Shown here in pieces: positions 32,287 to 41,452 of a stretch of DNA of 64,000 nt. The notes beneath the pieces are model-generated. The model saw only the letters and a list, made by a program, of their open reading frames with translations. It did not search any database and was not told the origin of the DNA. The position numbers and the translations under genes were made by a program. Position 1 is the first letter of the stretch. Each line of letters starts with the position of its first letter. The DNA is from Actinomadura macra NBRC 14102 (GTDB lineage Bacteria > Actinomycetota > Actinomycetes > Streptosporangiales > Streptosporangiaceae): NCBI RefSeq assembly GCF_001552215.1, contig NZ_BCQT01000010.1, positions 372,001 through 436,000 on the forward strand, in the 5' to 3' direction.

Positions 32287-33993
32287 TTACTGCTGCCAGT
32301 GGCCGACTAGTTCGGCGTAGAGGGGGCTGAGGGCTAGCAGGGTGTGGTGGGTTCCGAGGAGTGGGGCCGAGTCGTCCAGTAGAAGAACCTGGTGGGCGCG
32401 CTGGGCGGAGCTGATGCGGTGGGCGATGACGATCAACGTGCCCTCGCGGCCGGCCAGGGCCTGCTCGGCGCGGGCCTCCGCGGCGGGGTGCAGGTGGCAG
32501 GTGGCCTCGTCGAGGATGATGACCGGCGCCGGCGACAGGTAGGCGCGGGCGAGGGTGATCAGCTGGCGTTCGCCCTGGGACAGCGCGCCGCCCCCCGGGG
32601 GGATCTCGGCGTCGTAGCCGCCGAGCCGGTTCATGGTCGGGGTCAAGCCCACGGCGTCGACGGCCTCGTCCAGTTGCGCGGCGGTGGTGTCGGGCCGCAG
32701 GTAGGCGAGGTTCTCGCGCAGGGTCCCGGCGAAGACGTAGCTCTCCTGCGGGATAAGGGTGATCGTCGAGCGCAGTCGTGCCGTGTCGATGGCGGCCAGC
32801 GGCACCTTGCCGAGCGTGACGCCGCCCTGCTGGGGGCTGACGAGGCCCGTGAACACGTTGGCCAGCGTCGATTTCCCGGTGCCGCTGGGCCCGACCACCG
32901 CCAGATGCGTGCCCTCGGGTATGTGCAGGGACAGGTCGGCGAGGACGGGGGCTGCCTCGGGCGCGTAGGCGAACGTCACATGGTCGGCGTGAATGTCGTA
33001 GGACGTGGCGGGGGTCCCCGGCGCGGCGGGGGGCGTCCCGCCGGACCCGGCGCAGATCTCGGCGAGCCTGCCGAGGATCACGGCGAGGCTGAGCAGGAGG
33101 GTGCCGCCGGCGTCGACCAGCAGGACGATCCCCGGCTGGAGTCCGGTGATGAGGTAGCTGATCCCCCCGGCGACCTGACCGGCGGTCAGCCGGCCGTGCG
33201 CGATCAGGTGCGGCGACAGGGCGAGCAGGACGAGCAGGGGCAGGTGCACCCCCAGCACCAGCACGGGGAGGCGGGCCAGCCGGGAGCGGGCGAAGGCGCG
33301 CAGGGCCGCGGCCTGCGCGTCGATCGCCTCGCCGACCGTGCGGGCCGCGCGGTCCTCGGCCGCGCTGGCGACGACGTCGCGGACGCCCTCGACGATCGTG
33401 GTGGCGGACTCGCCGATGCGTTCGGCATGCCGTACGACGGCGCGGTAACGGCGGACCTGGACGCCCAGGAGCGCGGCGAACAGGGTCACGGCGAGCACCA
33501 CCGGCACGACGATGGCCAGGGCCAGCGGCGGGGAGAGCAGGAGCAGCCCGAGCAGCGCGGCGACCGCGGCGGTCAGCAGCTGCCGCGCGTTGCGCAACGC
33601 GGTGCCCAGCAGCAACCGGACGGCCTCGGCCTGCTCGGTGAGCTGGGAGACGCCGGCGCCGGCGGTCTGCTCGCCCATCCGGTTCACGGTGGCGGTGACG
33701 ACGTCGGTGACCAGGGAGTCGCGGAGGGGTTCGACGGTGGCGGCGAGCCAGGGATAGATCCGCCGGGTGCCCACGGCGCCGAGCACGTGGAGGACGGCCA
33801 GCGCCACCAGCCAGGACAGCCCGGTGAGCGGCGCGTCCGCCAGGAAACCCCGGTCGATCGCCTGGGCGAGCAGGAAGCCCGAGGCGAACGCGGGGACGCT
33901 TTCGAGGACGGACCACGCGGCGAGGCGGCGCATCGCCGGCCCCTGCCCGCGCAGATGGTGGCGCAGCAGCCGCGCGGCCGGAGGAACGTTCAT
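32287..33993 (-). CDS. ABC exporter half-transporter 2 of lanthipeptide cluster
   Basis: The 568-residue half-transporter has six predicted membrane helices (e.g. AVAALLGLLLLSPPLALAIV) and a C-terminal ATPase. The ATPase has Walker A GPSGTGKST, signature LSQGERQLITLARAYL, Walker B VIILDEAT with the catalytic Glu, and the switch His in IVIAHR. After Walker B the usual S-A-L-D is C-H-L-H-P. ATG 33993 overlaps the stop of the partner (ATGA). No peptidase domain is present, so leader removal must be done by another protein, probably the S9 peptidase. With the first half-transporter it forms a heterodimeric exporter for the lanthipeptide. Confidence 0.88.
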   Translation of the reverse strand: MNVPPAARLLRHHLRGQGPAMRRLAAWSVLESVPAFASGFLLAQAIDRGFLADAPLTGLSWLVALAVLHVLGAVGTRRIYPWLAATVEPLRDSLVTDVVTATVNRMGEQTAGAGVSQLTEQAEAVRLLLGTALRNARQLLTAAVAALLGLLLLSPPLALAIVVPVVLAVTLFAALLGVQVRRYRAVVRHAERIGESATTIVEGVRDVVASAAEDRAARTVGEAIDAQAAALRAFARSRLARLPVLVLGVHLPLLVLLALSPHLIAHGRLTAGQVAGGISYLITGLQPGIVLLVDAGGTLLLSLAVILGRLAEICAGSGGTPPAAPGTPATSYDIHADHVTFAYAPEAAPVLADLSLHIPEGTHLAVVGPSGTGKSTLANVFTGLVSPQQGGVTLGKVPLAAIDTARLRSTITLIPQESYVFAGTLRENLAYLRPDTTAAQLDEAVDAVGLTPTMNRLGGYDAEIPPGGGALSQGERQLITLARAYLSPAPVIILDEATCHLHPAAEARAEQALAGREGTLIVIAHRISSAQRAHQVLLLDDSAPLLGTHHTLLALSPLYAELVGHWQQ

Positions 33994-35837
33994 GCGCGCG
34001 ACCGGGGTGCGGCCGGATCGGGGCGGGGCGCCGGGGCGGCGGACGGAGCGTCGGGGCCGGCGGAGAAGACGGCGCGGTAGCCGGGGTCCGGCCACAGGTC
34101 GGCGTGGGGGGCGAGGGCGCGTATCCGTCCCCCGTCGAGCCAGGCGACGAGGTCCGCGCGGGCCGCCGTGGCGGGGCGGCGCGCCACCACCAGGCTGGTG
34201 CGGCGGGTCAGGATCGCCCGGAGCGCCCGGGTCACCTTCAACTCCGTGGCGGTGTCGAGGCTGCTGGTGGCGTCGTCAAGGACGAGGATCCGCGCGTCCG
34301 TCAGGGCCGCCCGCGCCAGGCCGAGCCGTTGCAGCTCACCACCGGACAGAGGGGCGCGGTCAAGCGGGGTGTCGTATCCGGCCGGCAGCGCCCGGATGAA
34401 CTCGTCGGCGGCCACGGCGCGGGCGGCACGGCGCACCTGCTCGCGGGTCGCGTCGGGACGTGCGTAGGCGATCGTGTCGTGGACGGTCGCGCCGAGCAGC
34501 GCGGGACGCTCGAAGGCGTACGTCACGGCATGGCGCAGGGTCGGGAGCGCCACGTCCGCGACGGGAACGCCGTCGAGCTCGATGGATCCCTCGGCGGGGT
34601 CCAGGAGCCGTCCGATCGTCGAGACCAGCACGCTCTTGCCCGTCCCGGACTCGCCCACGACCGCGACGCAGGTTCCGGGGGGCACCGTCAGGTCAAGGCC
34701 GTCCAGCACGGTCCGGTCGCCGATCCGGACGGTGACCTCTCGCAGCCGCAGTTCGCCGGGCCCGTCCGGCAGCCGCATCGGGCAGGGGGGCGGCCTGACG
34801 GCCGGGGGCGCGCTGAGGATCTCCTGGATGCGTCCGGCGCCGACCTCGCAGTTCAGCAGGGCGACGAAGGTGTCGAAGAGGGCGACCGCGCCGAGCGCCA
34901 TGGACGTGTAGGACACGGCCGCCACGAGCTGGCCGGTGGTGATGCCGCCCGTCGCGAGCCGCGTCCCGGCGACACCGACCACCAGGATCTGGATCGCGGG
35001 GGCCAGCAGGGAGAGCCGCCAGCTCACCTGTCCCTGCGTGGTCCAGGTACGGTGCCCGGCCTCTCGCAGCTCAGGCAGCGGCAGCAGGATCCGCCGGACC
35101 TCGCGGCCGGCGGTGCCCGCCGCCCGGATCGTGCGGGCGCCCTGCGCGGCGTCGAGCAGCCGGGTCGCGATGGCCGCGAGATGCCGCTGGTAGCGCGTGA
35201 AGGGTTCGCTGGCGCGGACGACGAAGACGCGCAGCACCCCGATCGCCGGCGGGATGCCGAGCGCGAAGGCCAGGGCGAGGGTCCAGTCGATCAGGGCCAG
35301 CGCGGTCATGGCGCCCGCCGTCGTCGCCAGCGCCGCGGCGGCCGACAGCAGCAGCACCGGGAAGGCGGCCGGGCCGCCCGCGCTCTCGGTGAGCCGGGAG
35401 AGCACGTCCCCCGCGGGAAATCGCCGCAGGCCGGGCACGCCGAGTTCCAGCACCCGTCCGATCAGGCGGTGCCGGAGCCACGCGGTGACGCGGCTGCCGC
35501 AGTAGGCGCCCGCCAGGTCCTCGGCGGTGTCGGCCACGGCGGCGATGGTGAGCACGAGGGCGAGGCCGGCCATGGCGGCGCCCACCTGCCCGCCGGCGCG
35601 GACGGCGTCGATCGCCCTGGCCAGCATCACCGGCGTCGCCAGCATCGCCACGATGCGGACCACCGTGAGCACCGACAGCAGGGTCATCGGCAGACGGGCG
35701 TGGTACAGGGCGGCGCGGAGCAGCCGCCTGCCTCCGGCGCGCTGCCTGGCGGAGGCGGCGTGGGGTCCTGCGAGGGAGGCGGGGTCGTCGGTGCCGGCGG
35801 ACTTTGTCGGTGCCACGCTCCTCGGCTCCGTTCCCAT
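33990..35837 (-). CDS. ABC exporter half-transporter 1, degenerate ATPase site
   Basis: The 615-residue half-transporter has an N-terminal ~40-residue tail, six membrane helices, and an ATPase with Walker A GESGTGKSV and signature LSGGELQRLGLARAAL. Walker B is LVLDDATSSLD, so the catalytic Glu is Asp, and the switch region reads VVARRPAT with Arg in place of His. One hydrolysis site of the pair is therefore degenerate, as in asymmetric heterodimeric exporters. The stretch rich in Ala/Gly after the ATPase (PDAPSAAPAPRPDPA) is a disordered tail. It is separated from the precursor gene by 125 bases that hold a hairpin. Confidence 0.88.
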   Translation of the reverse strand: MGTEPRSVAPTKSAGTDDPASLAGPHAASARQRAGGRRLLRAALYHARLPMTLLSVLTVVRIVAMLATPVMLARAIDAVRAGGQVGAAMAGLALVLTIAAVADTAEDLAGAYCGSRVTAWLRHRLIGRVLELGVPGLRRFPAGDVLSRLTESAGGPAAFPVLLLSAAAALATTAGAMTALALIDWTLALAFALGIPPAIGVLRVFVVRASEPFTRYQRHLAAIATRLLDAAQGARTIRAAGTAGREVRRILLPLPELREAGHRTWTTQGQVSWRLSLLAPAIQILVVGVAGTRLATGGITTGQLVAAVSYTSMALGAVALFDTFVALLNCEVGAGRIQEILSAPPAVRPPPCPMRLPDGPGELRLREVTVRIGDRTVLDGLDLTVPPGTCVAVVGESGTGKSVLVSTIGRLLDPAEGSIELDGVPVADVALPTLRHAVTYAFERPALLGATVHDTIAYARPDATREQVRRAARAVAADEFIRALPAGYDTPLDRAPLSGGELQRLGLARAALTDARILVLDDATSSLDTATELKVTRALRAILTRRTSLVVARRPATAARADLVAWLDGGRIRALAPHADLWPDPGYRAVFSAGPDAPSAAPAPRPDPAAPRSRA

Positions 35838-35870
35838 TCAGCGGGCGTTCGTTACAGTGGACGTGGGTCC

Positions 35871-35904
35871 GGTCACGGACCGGCCTTCTGGCCGGCCCGT
35901 GACC
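35871..35904. terminator. Hairpin between precursor and exporter genes
   Basis: GGTCACGGACCGGCC (35871-35885) and GGCCGGCCCGTGACC (35890-35904) pair over 14 of 15 positions around TTCT. Such a stem after a precursor gene usually lets the precursor mRNA accumulate above the exporter mRNA by partial termination. Confidence 0.65.
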
Positions 35905-35962
35905 GGGGTTCGCGAACCGGGGGGTGCCTAGCCTGTCCGGGCTCGCGTGGCCGTGCTCGTCA

Positions 35963-36118
35963 TCATGCGCAGGTGATGCCGATACACACGGAGTTCAGCA
36001 GCGTCAGCAGGCCGATGCACGAGCACGTGCCGCCGAGCTGGATCCCCTCGATCTCGATGGGGTCGGTCTCGGGCAGTTCCTGGAGAGCCGCCACGAGGTC
36101 ACCTTCGAAGATGTCCAT
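35963..36118 (-). CDS. Lanthipeptide precursor (LanA, SgbA-like)
   Basis: The 51-residue precursor has an acidic leader (MDIFEGDLVAALQELPETDP) and a core after GG at 29-30 with Cys at 32, 34, 45 and 50 and Ser/Thr at 31, 33, 39, 43 and 49 (TCSCIGLLTLL, then NSVCIGITCA). The LPETDP leader end and the GLLTLLN core resemble, from memory, the class IV precursors of the SgbA/globisporin kind. The ATG at 36118 is preceded by AAAGGAGGTGA, a full-length match to the anti-SD, and lies 6 bases from the peptidase stop. Not all Cys can pair with the Ser/Thr in a simple way, so the ring pattern must be determined. Confidence 0.88.
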   Translation of the reverse strand: MDIFEGDLVAALQELPETDPIEIEGIQLGGTCSCIGLLTLLNSVCIGITCA

Positions 36119-36123
36119 TCGAT

Positions 36124-37998
36124 TCACCTCCTTTCCTGGTCGTGTCCGACGATCCGCTCCGCGGTGAGGCAGAAGCGGACCACCGCTGTGCGCAGCGCCG
36201 GGGGCCATGACTGGACGACGCCGGTGTGGTCGTCGTCGACCTCGACATAGTCGAAGTCGGCCCCTTCGGTACTGCCGAGTTCGAGAAGGCGGCGCCGCAG
36301 CGCCCGGGACTGCCCGACCGGGATGACCTCGTCCCGCGTCCCGTGGGCGAGCAGCAGCGGCGCCGTGAGCGCGCCGCACACGCGCAGGACGTCGCGCTCG
36401 GCGAGCGGTTCACCGCCGTCGGGCGACCGGTTCAACCGCGCCACCCGGTCCCTGACCGGAACGGTCGCGTCGCGGTAGAGGCTCGATGCCGAGGTGAAGG
36501 GCGCCAGCGCCACGCACCCCGACCACAGCCGCGGGCTGTGGCAGGCCGCCAGCAGCGCCAGGAAGGCGCCGTAGCTCCCGCCGAGCAGGACCGGGCCCGG
36601 CAGCGAGGCGGCCCTGCGGGAGTCGGTGATGGCGCGCGCCAGATGGACGACGTCCTCCAGGTCCGGGCCACCCCAGTCGCCGATGACCGCCCGCAGGTGC
36701 TCCTCGCCGTAGCCGGTGCTGCCCCGGTAGTTGGGGGCGACGACGGCCACGCCGGCCGCCGCCAGGTGCTGCAGAAGCGGGTCGAACTCGAACCGCCACG
36801 CCGCGAGAGGACCGCCGTGGAGCGCGATCACCAGGCGGGGGCACCGGCGCCAGTCGGGACCGCCGTAGACGACGGCCTCGATGGGCCCGGCCGGGCCCGG
36901 CAGCTCGACGAGCTCGGCGCCGATCCAGCCCGTCGCGGCGCCGGGCGGCCGGGCTGCCAGGGACCAGCCGGAGCGTGCGGGACGGCGCACCGTCGCGAGC
37001 GTCGGTGGCTGGTGCGGGGCCGAGAAGCGGAAGTGGATCCGGTCGCCCGTCCAGGAGGCGGGCGGCCACAGCGTGCCCGGCGGCCCCGGCATGGGTTCGA
37101 CCCGGTCGTGGGCCGCGGTGTAGACCACGAGGCGGGACGTCGCGCCGTGGACCTCGCCGACCAGCAGGTGCTCGCCGCTCTCATCGAGGGTCAGTGGGGT
37201 CCGCGAGCGGTCGGGCCGGTTGAGGGTGGTGGGAAAGCGCACCGGGCCGGTGCCGGGGGACCACAGCCCGATGCGCTCGGTTCCCGCCTGCTGGTCGCCG
37301 GGCGAGCTGGTGGTCACCACCAGCACGCCCGAACGCGGGCTGTAGGCCACGATCCGGTCCGTCGTCGTGCTGGCGACCGACCAGACGCGCCGCCAGCTGC
37401 GATCGTGCAGGTCCACCATGATCGCGTCGGTCCGGTGCCCCTCGGCGGTGTGGTCGAGGGCCAGCGTCCGCCCGTCGTCGAGCCATACGCCGCCCGACAG
37501 GACGCCGGGGACCCGCAGGAGCGGATCGAGCGACGGTGAGGAGTCCGACAACCGCCAGATCCGTGAGTGCCCGTCGTCCTCCACGGCCACGAGGACGACC
37601 ACCTGCGGAGTCCCCGGCGCAGCCAGCAGGTGCCCGGCGAGCATCGAGGCGATCGGCCACGAGCGGGTGATGTCCAGTCCCGCCCCGCTCACCCGCGCCG
37701 CGACCACGGTGCCGTGCCCGGCCGGGGCCCCGCCCTCAGCGGTCTCGGCCCGCGCCACCAGGACCCGGCCGTCGTCCAGTGGCAGCGGGCGGCTACGCCG
37801 GTCGACGACCGCCCGCCCACCGCCGAGCGCACAGCGGGACGGTACCGGGCCGGCGAGGTCCCAGCGCTCCAGCGTCACCCTGTCTCGATCGGCGCTGCCC
37901 TGGACGGTGCTGAGGCAGGTCGCCCACCGGCCGTTGCCGGAGAAGGCGAAGCCGAACCTGCTGGGTACGCCCGACATGTCGGGCACGGCGGCCCTCAT
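36124..37998 (-). CDS. S9 prolyl oligopeptidase, probable leader peptidase
   Basis: The 624-residue protein has an N-terminal beta-propeller-like region (residues ~1-350) and a C-terminal alpha/beta hydrolase domain. The latter shows the nucleophile motif GGSYGAF, preceded by APNYRGSTGYGEEH, the acid in HGTRDEVIP, and the His in DDDHTGV. No signal peptide is seen, so it acts in the cytoplasm. ATG 37998 overlaps the LanL stop (ATGA). Prolyl oligopeptidases remove leaders in class III clusters; here the precursor leader ends with P-E-T-D-P, which offers two Pro sites. Cleavage by this enzyme is inferred from position and specificity. Confidence 0.85.
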   Translation of the reverse strand: MRAAVPDMSGVPSRFGFAFSGNGRWATCLSTVQGSADRDRVTLERWDLAGPVPSRCALGGGRAVVDRRSRPLPLDDGRVLVARAETAEGGAPAGHGTVVAARVSGAGLDITRSWPIASMLAGHLLAAPGTPQVVVLVAVEDDGHSRIWRLSDSSPSLDPLLRVPGVLSGGVWLDDGRTLALDHTAEGHRTDAIMVDLHDRSWRRVWSVASTTTDRIVAYSPRSGVLVVTTSSPGDQQAGTERIGLWSPGTGPVRFPTTLNRPDRSRTPLTLDESGEHLLVGEVHGATSRLVVYTAAHDRVEPMPGPPGTLWPPASWTGDRIHFRFSAPHQPPTLATVRRPARSGWSLAARPPGAATGWIGAELVELPGPAGPIEAVVYGGPDWRRCPRLVIALHGGPLAAWRFEFDPLLQHLAAAGVAVVAPNYRGSTGYGEEHLRAVIGDWGGPDLEDVVHLARAITDSRRAASLPGPVLLGGSYGAFLALLAACHSPRLWSGCVALAPFTSASSLYRDATVPVRDRVARLNRSPDGGEPLAERDVLRVCGALTAPLLLAHGTRDEVIPVGQSRALRRRLLELGSTEGADFDYVEVDDDHTGVVQSWPPALRTAVVRFCLTAERIVGHDQERR

Positions 37999-40787
37999 GC
38001 CGTCCGTCCCGTGCCGCTCGTCCCGGCCGCGGAGGTGGCGGCCCCGTGCGCGGCGTCGGCCATCCACAGCCGCGGGGAGCCGTACCGCAGCCGCGCGAGG
38101 AACGCCAGGATGCCGCTCAGGCCGTCACCCCAGGTCGTCGAGATCTCCCCCTGCTCGTCGGGGAACACGATGTGGCCGTCGCGGTGCGCGCGGCCGGCGA
38201 GGATGATCCGGGCGAGCCGCCAGGCGGCGGCCCGGTGCCGGCCGTCGCCGGTGAGCGAGGCCATGTCGAGCAGGAAGTCGCCGTTGCCGGACAGGCCGTG
38301 GCACTGCCCCAGCACCGCGCGCCACGCGTGGTCCGTCACGGCCCGCGCGGACAGGTCCGCGGCGCGTGCGAACCGCTCGGCGCCGGTGGCCTGGCCCAAC
38401 CGGACCAGGAAACTCGCGATGCCCGACGAGCCGTGGCACCAGTAGGGGGCCGTGGGCGCGTCGCCGGACCCGGTCCCCCACATCGCCGATCGCGGCGTGA
38501 TGAGCGCCTCGTCCAGCAGGCCGTCGCCGACGCGCAGGGCCAGTTCCCGGCAGCCGGCGTGCCCGGACGCCTCGGCGTAGGCGAGCAGGAAATAGCCGAC
38601 CCCCGCCGTACCGTGGGCGAAGCCGTGATAGGTCTTGCCGGCCAGCTTGGAGTCCTGGTCGGCGGGCGTCCTCCAGACGAGGCGGCCCGACCGCTCCTCG
38701 GCCGAGGCGACCAGGGCGTCGGCGGCGGCGCGGGCCCGCTCGGCGAACCGGGCCCGCCCGGTGCGTGCCCACATGTGCAGGGCGGTCAGGCCGATGCCCG
38801 CCGTCCCGTGGGTCACGTCGGGGCTCGCCGCCCTGGACGGGAGGCTCTCGGCCACGGCGAGCGCGTCATCGACCAGCCCGTCGTCTCCGAGCGCCAGGCC
38901 CGCCTCCAGGAGTGCCCACGCGGCGCCCGCCGTCCCGAAGTACAGTCCGGGTGGCCGGCCCGTGTCCTCTTGCAGTTGCTTGACGATCCAGCGTGCGGCG
39001 ACGCCGATGCCCTCGGGAAGGCGGGGGTCGGCGGTGAGCTGGTAGCACCGCGCCAGGGCTCCCAGGCTGCCCGCGGCACCATGTTGGAGACTGCACGGGT
39101 CGGGCGCGCCGTGGACGCAGGAGGCGGGCCACAACACCCGCGCCGACTCCGGTTCCATGGACGCGAGCAGGTACCCGGTGATCCCTTCGACGGCCTGCTC
39201 GCACGCCTCGCGTAACCACTGCGGTTCGGAAGCGCCCTCACTCTCATCCGGAGCCCGGTGGTCTTCGCGGTGCCCGCGATGGGGGACCGGGTTCCACTGC
39301 GCCAGCACCTCACGTGCCCGCGCCGGTGTCCAGCGGCGGTCGGGTTCGTCGGCCATCAGCCCCGTGAGCATCGTCGTCACCGAGGTGGGCAGGTCCAGAT
39401 CGTGGGTGCGCGCCGCCAGCCACTCCGTCAGGCGGTCGGCCAGCGGTCTGGCCGGTGGGCGATCGTCGAGGAAGTACGGCGGGCCGCCGGTGAAGACGTA
39501 ACACAGGGTCGCGCCGAGGCTGTAGTAGTCCGCCGTCACCCGGGGCGGCGCGCCCTCCATCTGCTCGGGCGCCCCGAAGGCCGGGGTTCCCATCCCCGTG
39601 GGCGCGTCCTCCGGCGGGTCGTCCCCGGTCACGGCCAGCTCGAGGTCGATCAGGACGGGGGTGCCGTCAGGGCGCACCATGATGTTGTTGGGGTTGAAGT
39701 CCCGCAGCACGAGCCCGGCGGCGTGCGCCTTGATCATCAGGTCGGCCAGCCGACGCGCCATTCCGAGTGCCGACGCCAGATGGGCACCCCAGCCCGATTC
39801 GCCGAGAAGATCGGCCGTCCAGTCGCGTAATGGGTTTCCGGGAATCATCTCCTGCGCGAGGAACAGGTGCCCGCTCTGGGTGAACAGCCGGACGGGACGC
39901 GGCGCCAATGCGAGGCTCTGTATCGACTCCAGCGCCCGGAACTCCGAACGCAGCCGGTCTCTGGCATCCCGCCCCCGATGATCGGCGGCGACATGGGGAC
40001 GAGCCTCCTTGATCACCACCGGGTCCCCGCTCTCGGCGTCCACGGCGCGGTACACGCCGCCCTTGTTGGAATGGCGGATCGCCTCCCGAACCGCGAAGCG
40101 CGACCCGATCAGGACCTCGTCTCCCGTACCGCCTGACTGCCGAGTGACGTTCATCCCATTGTCAGGAAAGGGACAGGTCACCCATGAGGGAGGTGTGTAC
40201 CGGCCGACACGCCGATCCTCCACCGGATTCCCGTCCGGATCGAGGATCATCCACGCGTAGAACCCGTCATTGGTCATTCGCCGCTCTTCGACGAACGCGC
40301 CATAGCGGTAATGAACGAGACTCTCCCGAGCATAGGGCCGGTCGGAAAGGATCCGGGGACCGGGAAGACCCGCCGTTACCCGGTCCAGTTCGCCGGCCAA
40401 CCGGACCGCCTCGGCATCACTGCCGGGGTAGATCGTCATGAACTTGCCCGAATGGCCGCGCGAGGTGTTACGCGCGTTGAGCGCCGCGACATAGTCGGTC
40501 GTGGCGGCGAACTTGAACGCCGAGTCCGCTTCCAGAAGCACGGGCAGGGTGCGCCGGAGCACCTCCCGCGCGGACGCCGGAGTGGCGGAAACATGCAGCT
40601 TCCAGCCCTGCGCGAGCTGTCGCCCGCCTTCAGGGGAGACCGAGCACCAGATGCCGTTGCGGCCCGTGCGCCACCGTGCCGGAGCGGGGGCCTCACCTAG
40701 GGCGTGCGTGAGGACATCAATGAGATCGGCATCTCCTGTATCGGCGGCCGACGCCGCGCTGAAGACACTGAAATTGAAGTCCGCCAT
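37995..40787 (-). CDS. lanL: Class IV-type lanthionine synthetase (LanL)
   Basis: The 930-residue synthetase has three parts: an N-terminal lyase region (to ~230; GWKLHVSATPASAREVL, SGKFMTIYP, LVHYRYGAFVEERR), a Ser/Thr kinase (~235-510; DPVVIKEARPH, LVLRDFNPNNIMV and LIDLELA), and a LanC-like cyclase (~560-920). The cyclase keeps three zinc-ligand positions: Cys 784 (WCHGSSG), Cys 829 and His 830 (QCHGLSG). Class III LanKC enzymes lack these, whereas class IV LanL enzymes keep them, so I assign class IV. The kinase phosphorylates Ser/Thr, the lyase eliminates phosphate, and the cyclase adds Cys thiols. It is the first gene of the cluster, starting after an AT-rich leader. Confidence 0.9.
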   Translation of the reverse strand: MADFNFSVFSAASAADTGDADLIDVLTHALGEAPAPARWRTGRNGIWCSVSPEGGRQLAQGWKLHVSATPASAREVLRRTLPVLLEADSAFKFAATTDYVAALNARNTSRGHSGKFMTIYPGSDAEAVRLAGELDRVTAGLPGPRILSDRPYARESLVHYRYGAFVEERRMTNDGFYAWMILDPDGNPVEDRRVGRYTPPSWVTCPFPDNGMNVTRQSGGTGDEVLIGSRFAVREAIRHSNKGGVYRAVDAESGDPVVIKEARPHVAADHRGRDARDRLRSEFRALESIQSLALAPRPVRLFTQSGHLFLAQEMIPGNPLRDWTADLLGESGWGAHLASALGMARRLADLMIKAHAAGLVLRDFNPNNIMVRPDGTPVLIDLELAVTGDDPPEDAPTGMGTPAFGAPEQMEGAPPRVTADYYSLGATLCYVFTGGPPYFLDDRPPARPLADRLTEWLAARTHDLDLPTSVTTMLTGLMADEPDRRWTPARAREVLAQWNPVPHRGHREDHRAPDESEGASEPQWLREACEQAVEGITGYLLASMEPESARVLWPASCVHGAPDPCSLQHGAAGSLGALARCYQLTADPRLPEGIGVAARWIVKQLQEDTGRPPGLYFGTAGAAWALLEAGLALGDDGLVDDALAVAESLPSRAASPDVTHGTAGIGLTALHMWARTGRARFAERARAAADALVASAEERSGRLVWRTPADQDSKLAGKTYHGFAHGTAGVGYFLLAYAEASGHAGCRELALRVGDGLLDEALITPRSAMWGTGSGDAPTAPYWCHGSSGIASFLVRLGQATGAERFARAADLSARAVTDHAWRAVLGQCHGLSGNGDFLLDMASLTGDGRHRAAAWRLARIILAGRAHRDGHIVFPDEQGEISTTWGDGLSGILAFLARLRYGSPRLWMADAAHGAATSAAGTSGTGRTA

Positions 40788-40967
40788 GAATGATCTCCGC
40801 TCCCCTGCGTCTGCACCATTTCGCCGGCAATGTTTCCGAGAAGATCGGAATCACGTCCGCCAGAAGTGCTGCATCCGGCCCCGCAAGCCACCGTTCGGAT
40901 GCACACGCTAACCACAAGAGAACGTAAAATCCAGGCCCTTTTTTAGAATCAAACCCATCGGATTAGT

Positions 40968-41038
40968 AGGAAACATTTCCTGAAAGTTCTTTCACTGTGA
41001 CGGGTGTGACGGATGTGACATCAGAGGTGATCTGATGT
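40968..41038. promoter_or_regulatory. Operator-dense promoter region of the lanthipeptide operon
   Basis: Four elements lie side by side: a perfect palindrome AGGAAACATTTCCT (40968-40981), a second one TGAAAGTTCTTTCA (40981-40994, sharing one base), three tandem 9-base repeats TGTGACGGG, TGTGACGGA, TGTGACATC (40996-41022), and the inverted pair ACATCAG/CTGATGT (41018-41038). They lie 180-250 bases upstream of lanL in DNA that is much richer in AT than the rest of the window. Iterated direct repeats suggest a cooperatively binding activator. Confidence 0.55.
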
Positions 41039-41452
41039 CCACATGAGGACCTATGTCCATCTTGACGCGACGACAATTCCAACTTTGATCTCGGCAAAAA
41101 TAAGGAGAATTGGGTTGCCTTGCCGCGCGGCAAGTAGTCCCTCACGCAAAAGGATCATCATTCTTCGCACCGGGGGACACAGAAAGGTAGATCACTTCTT
41201 GTTGAAAACCGAAGAATGCCCTTTATGCCCGGTTTCTCAGTAATGTCCTTTACTGTCGAGAGGGATCATCGGCCCCAGTCCGGAGCCGACCTCCTCCCAG
41301 GAGCAGGTGGCGCCCGCGGAGTGCCGCCGTCGTGCCGTTCTTCACCCGCATGCCGGCAACGTTGAGCGCGATCCCGTCAGCACCGGCCTCGACATTAGGA
41401 CCGGCTGCTCACAGGCGCGGCGAGGCGACCGGCAACGAATGCACGCCTTTGA
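41039..41452. other. Non-coding, AT-richer stretch upstream of lanL operator
   Basis: No convincing gene. The plus-strand ORF at 41043-41243 starts with a plausible ATG but its product has no recognisable pattern and no ribosome site, so I do not call it. Base composition is AT-rich to about 41240 and then returns to the GC-rich background. Confidence 0.5.

Noticed and set aside
37995..40787. Class III LanKC assignment
   Set aside because: The cyclase keeps Cys 784, Cys 829 and His 830 as zinc ligands, which class III enzymes usually lack, and the precursor resembles class IV types; class III cannot be excluded without a phylogeny.
41043..41243. 66-residue plus-strand ORF in the AT-rich region upstream of lanL
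   Set aside because: No ribosome site, no recognisable pattern, and it lies next to a dense operator region; I treat the region as noncoding.
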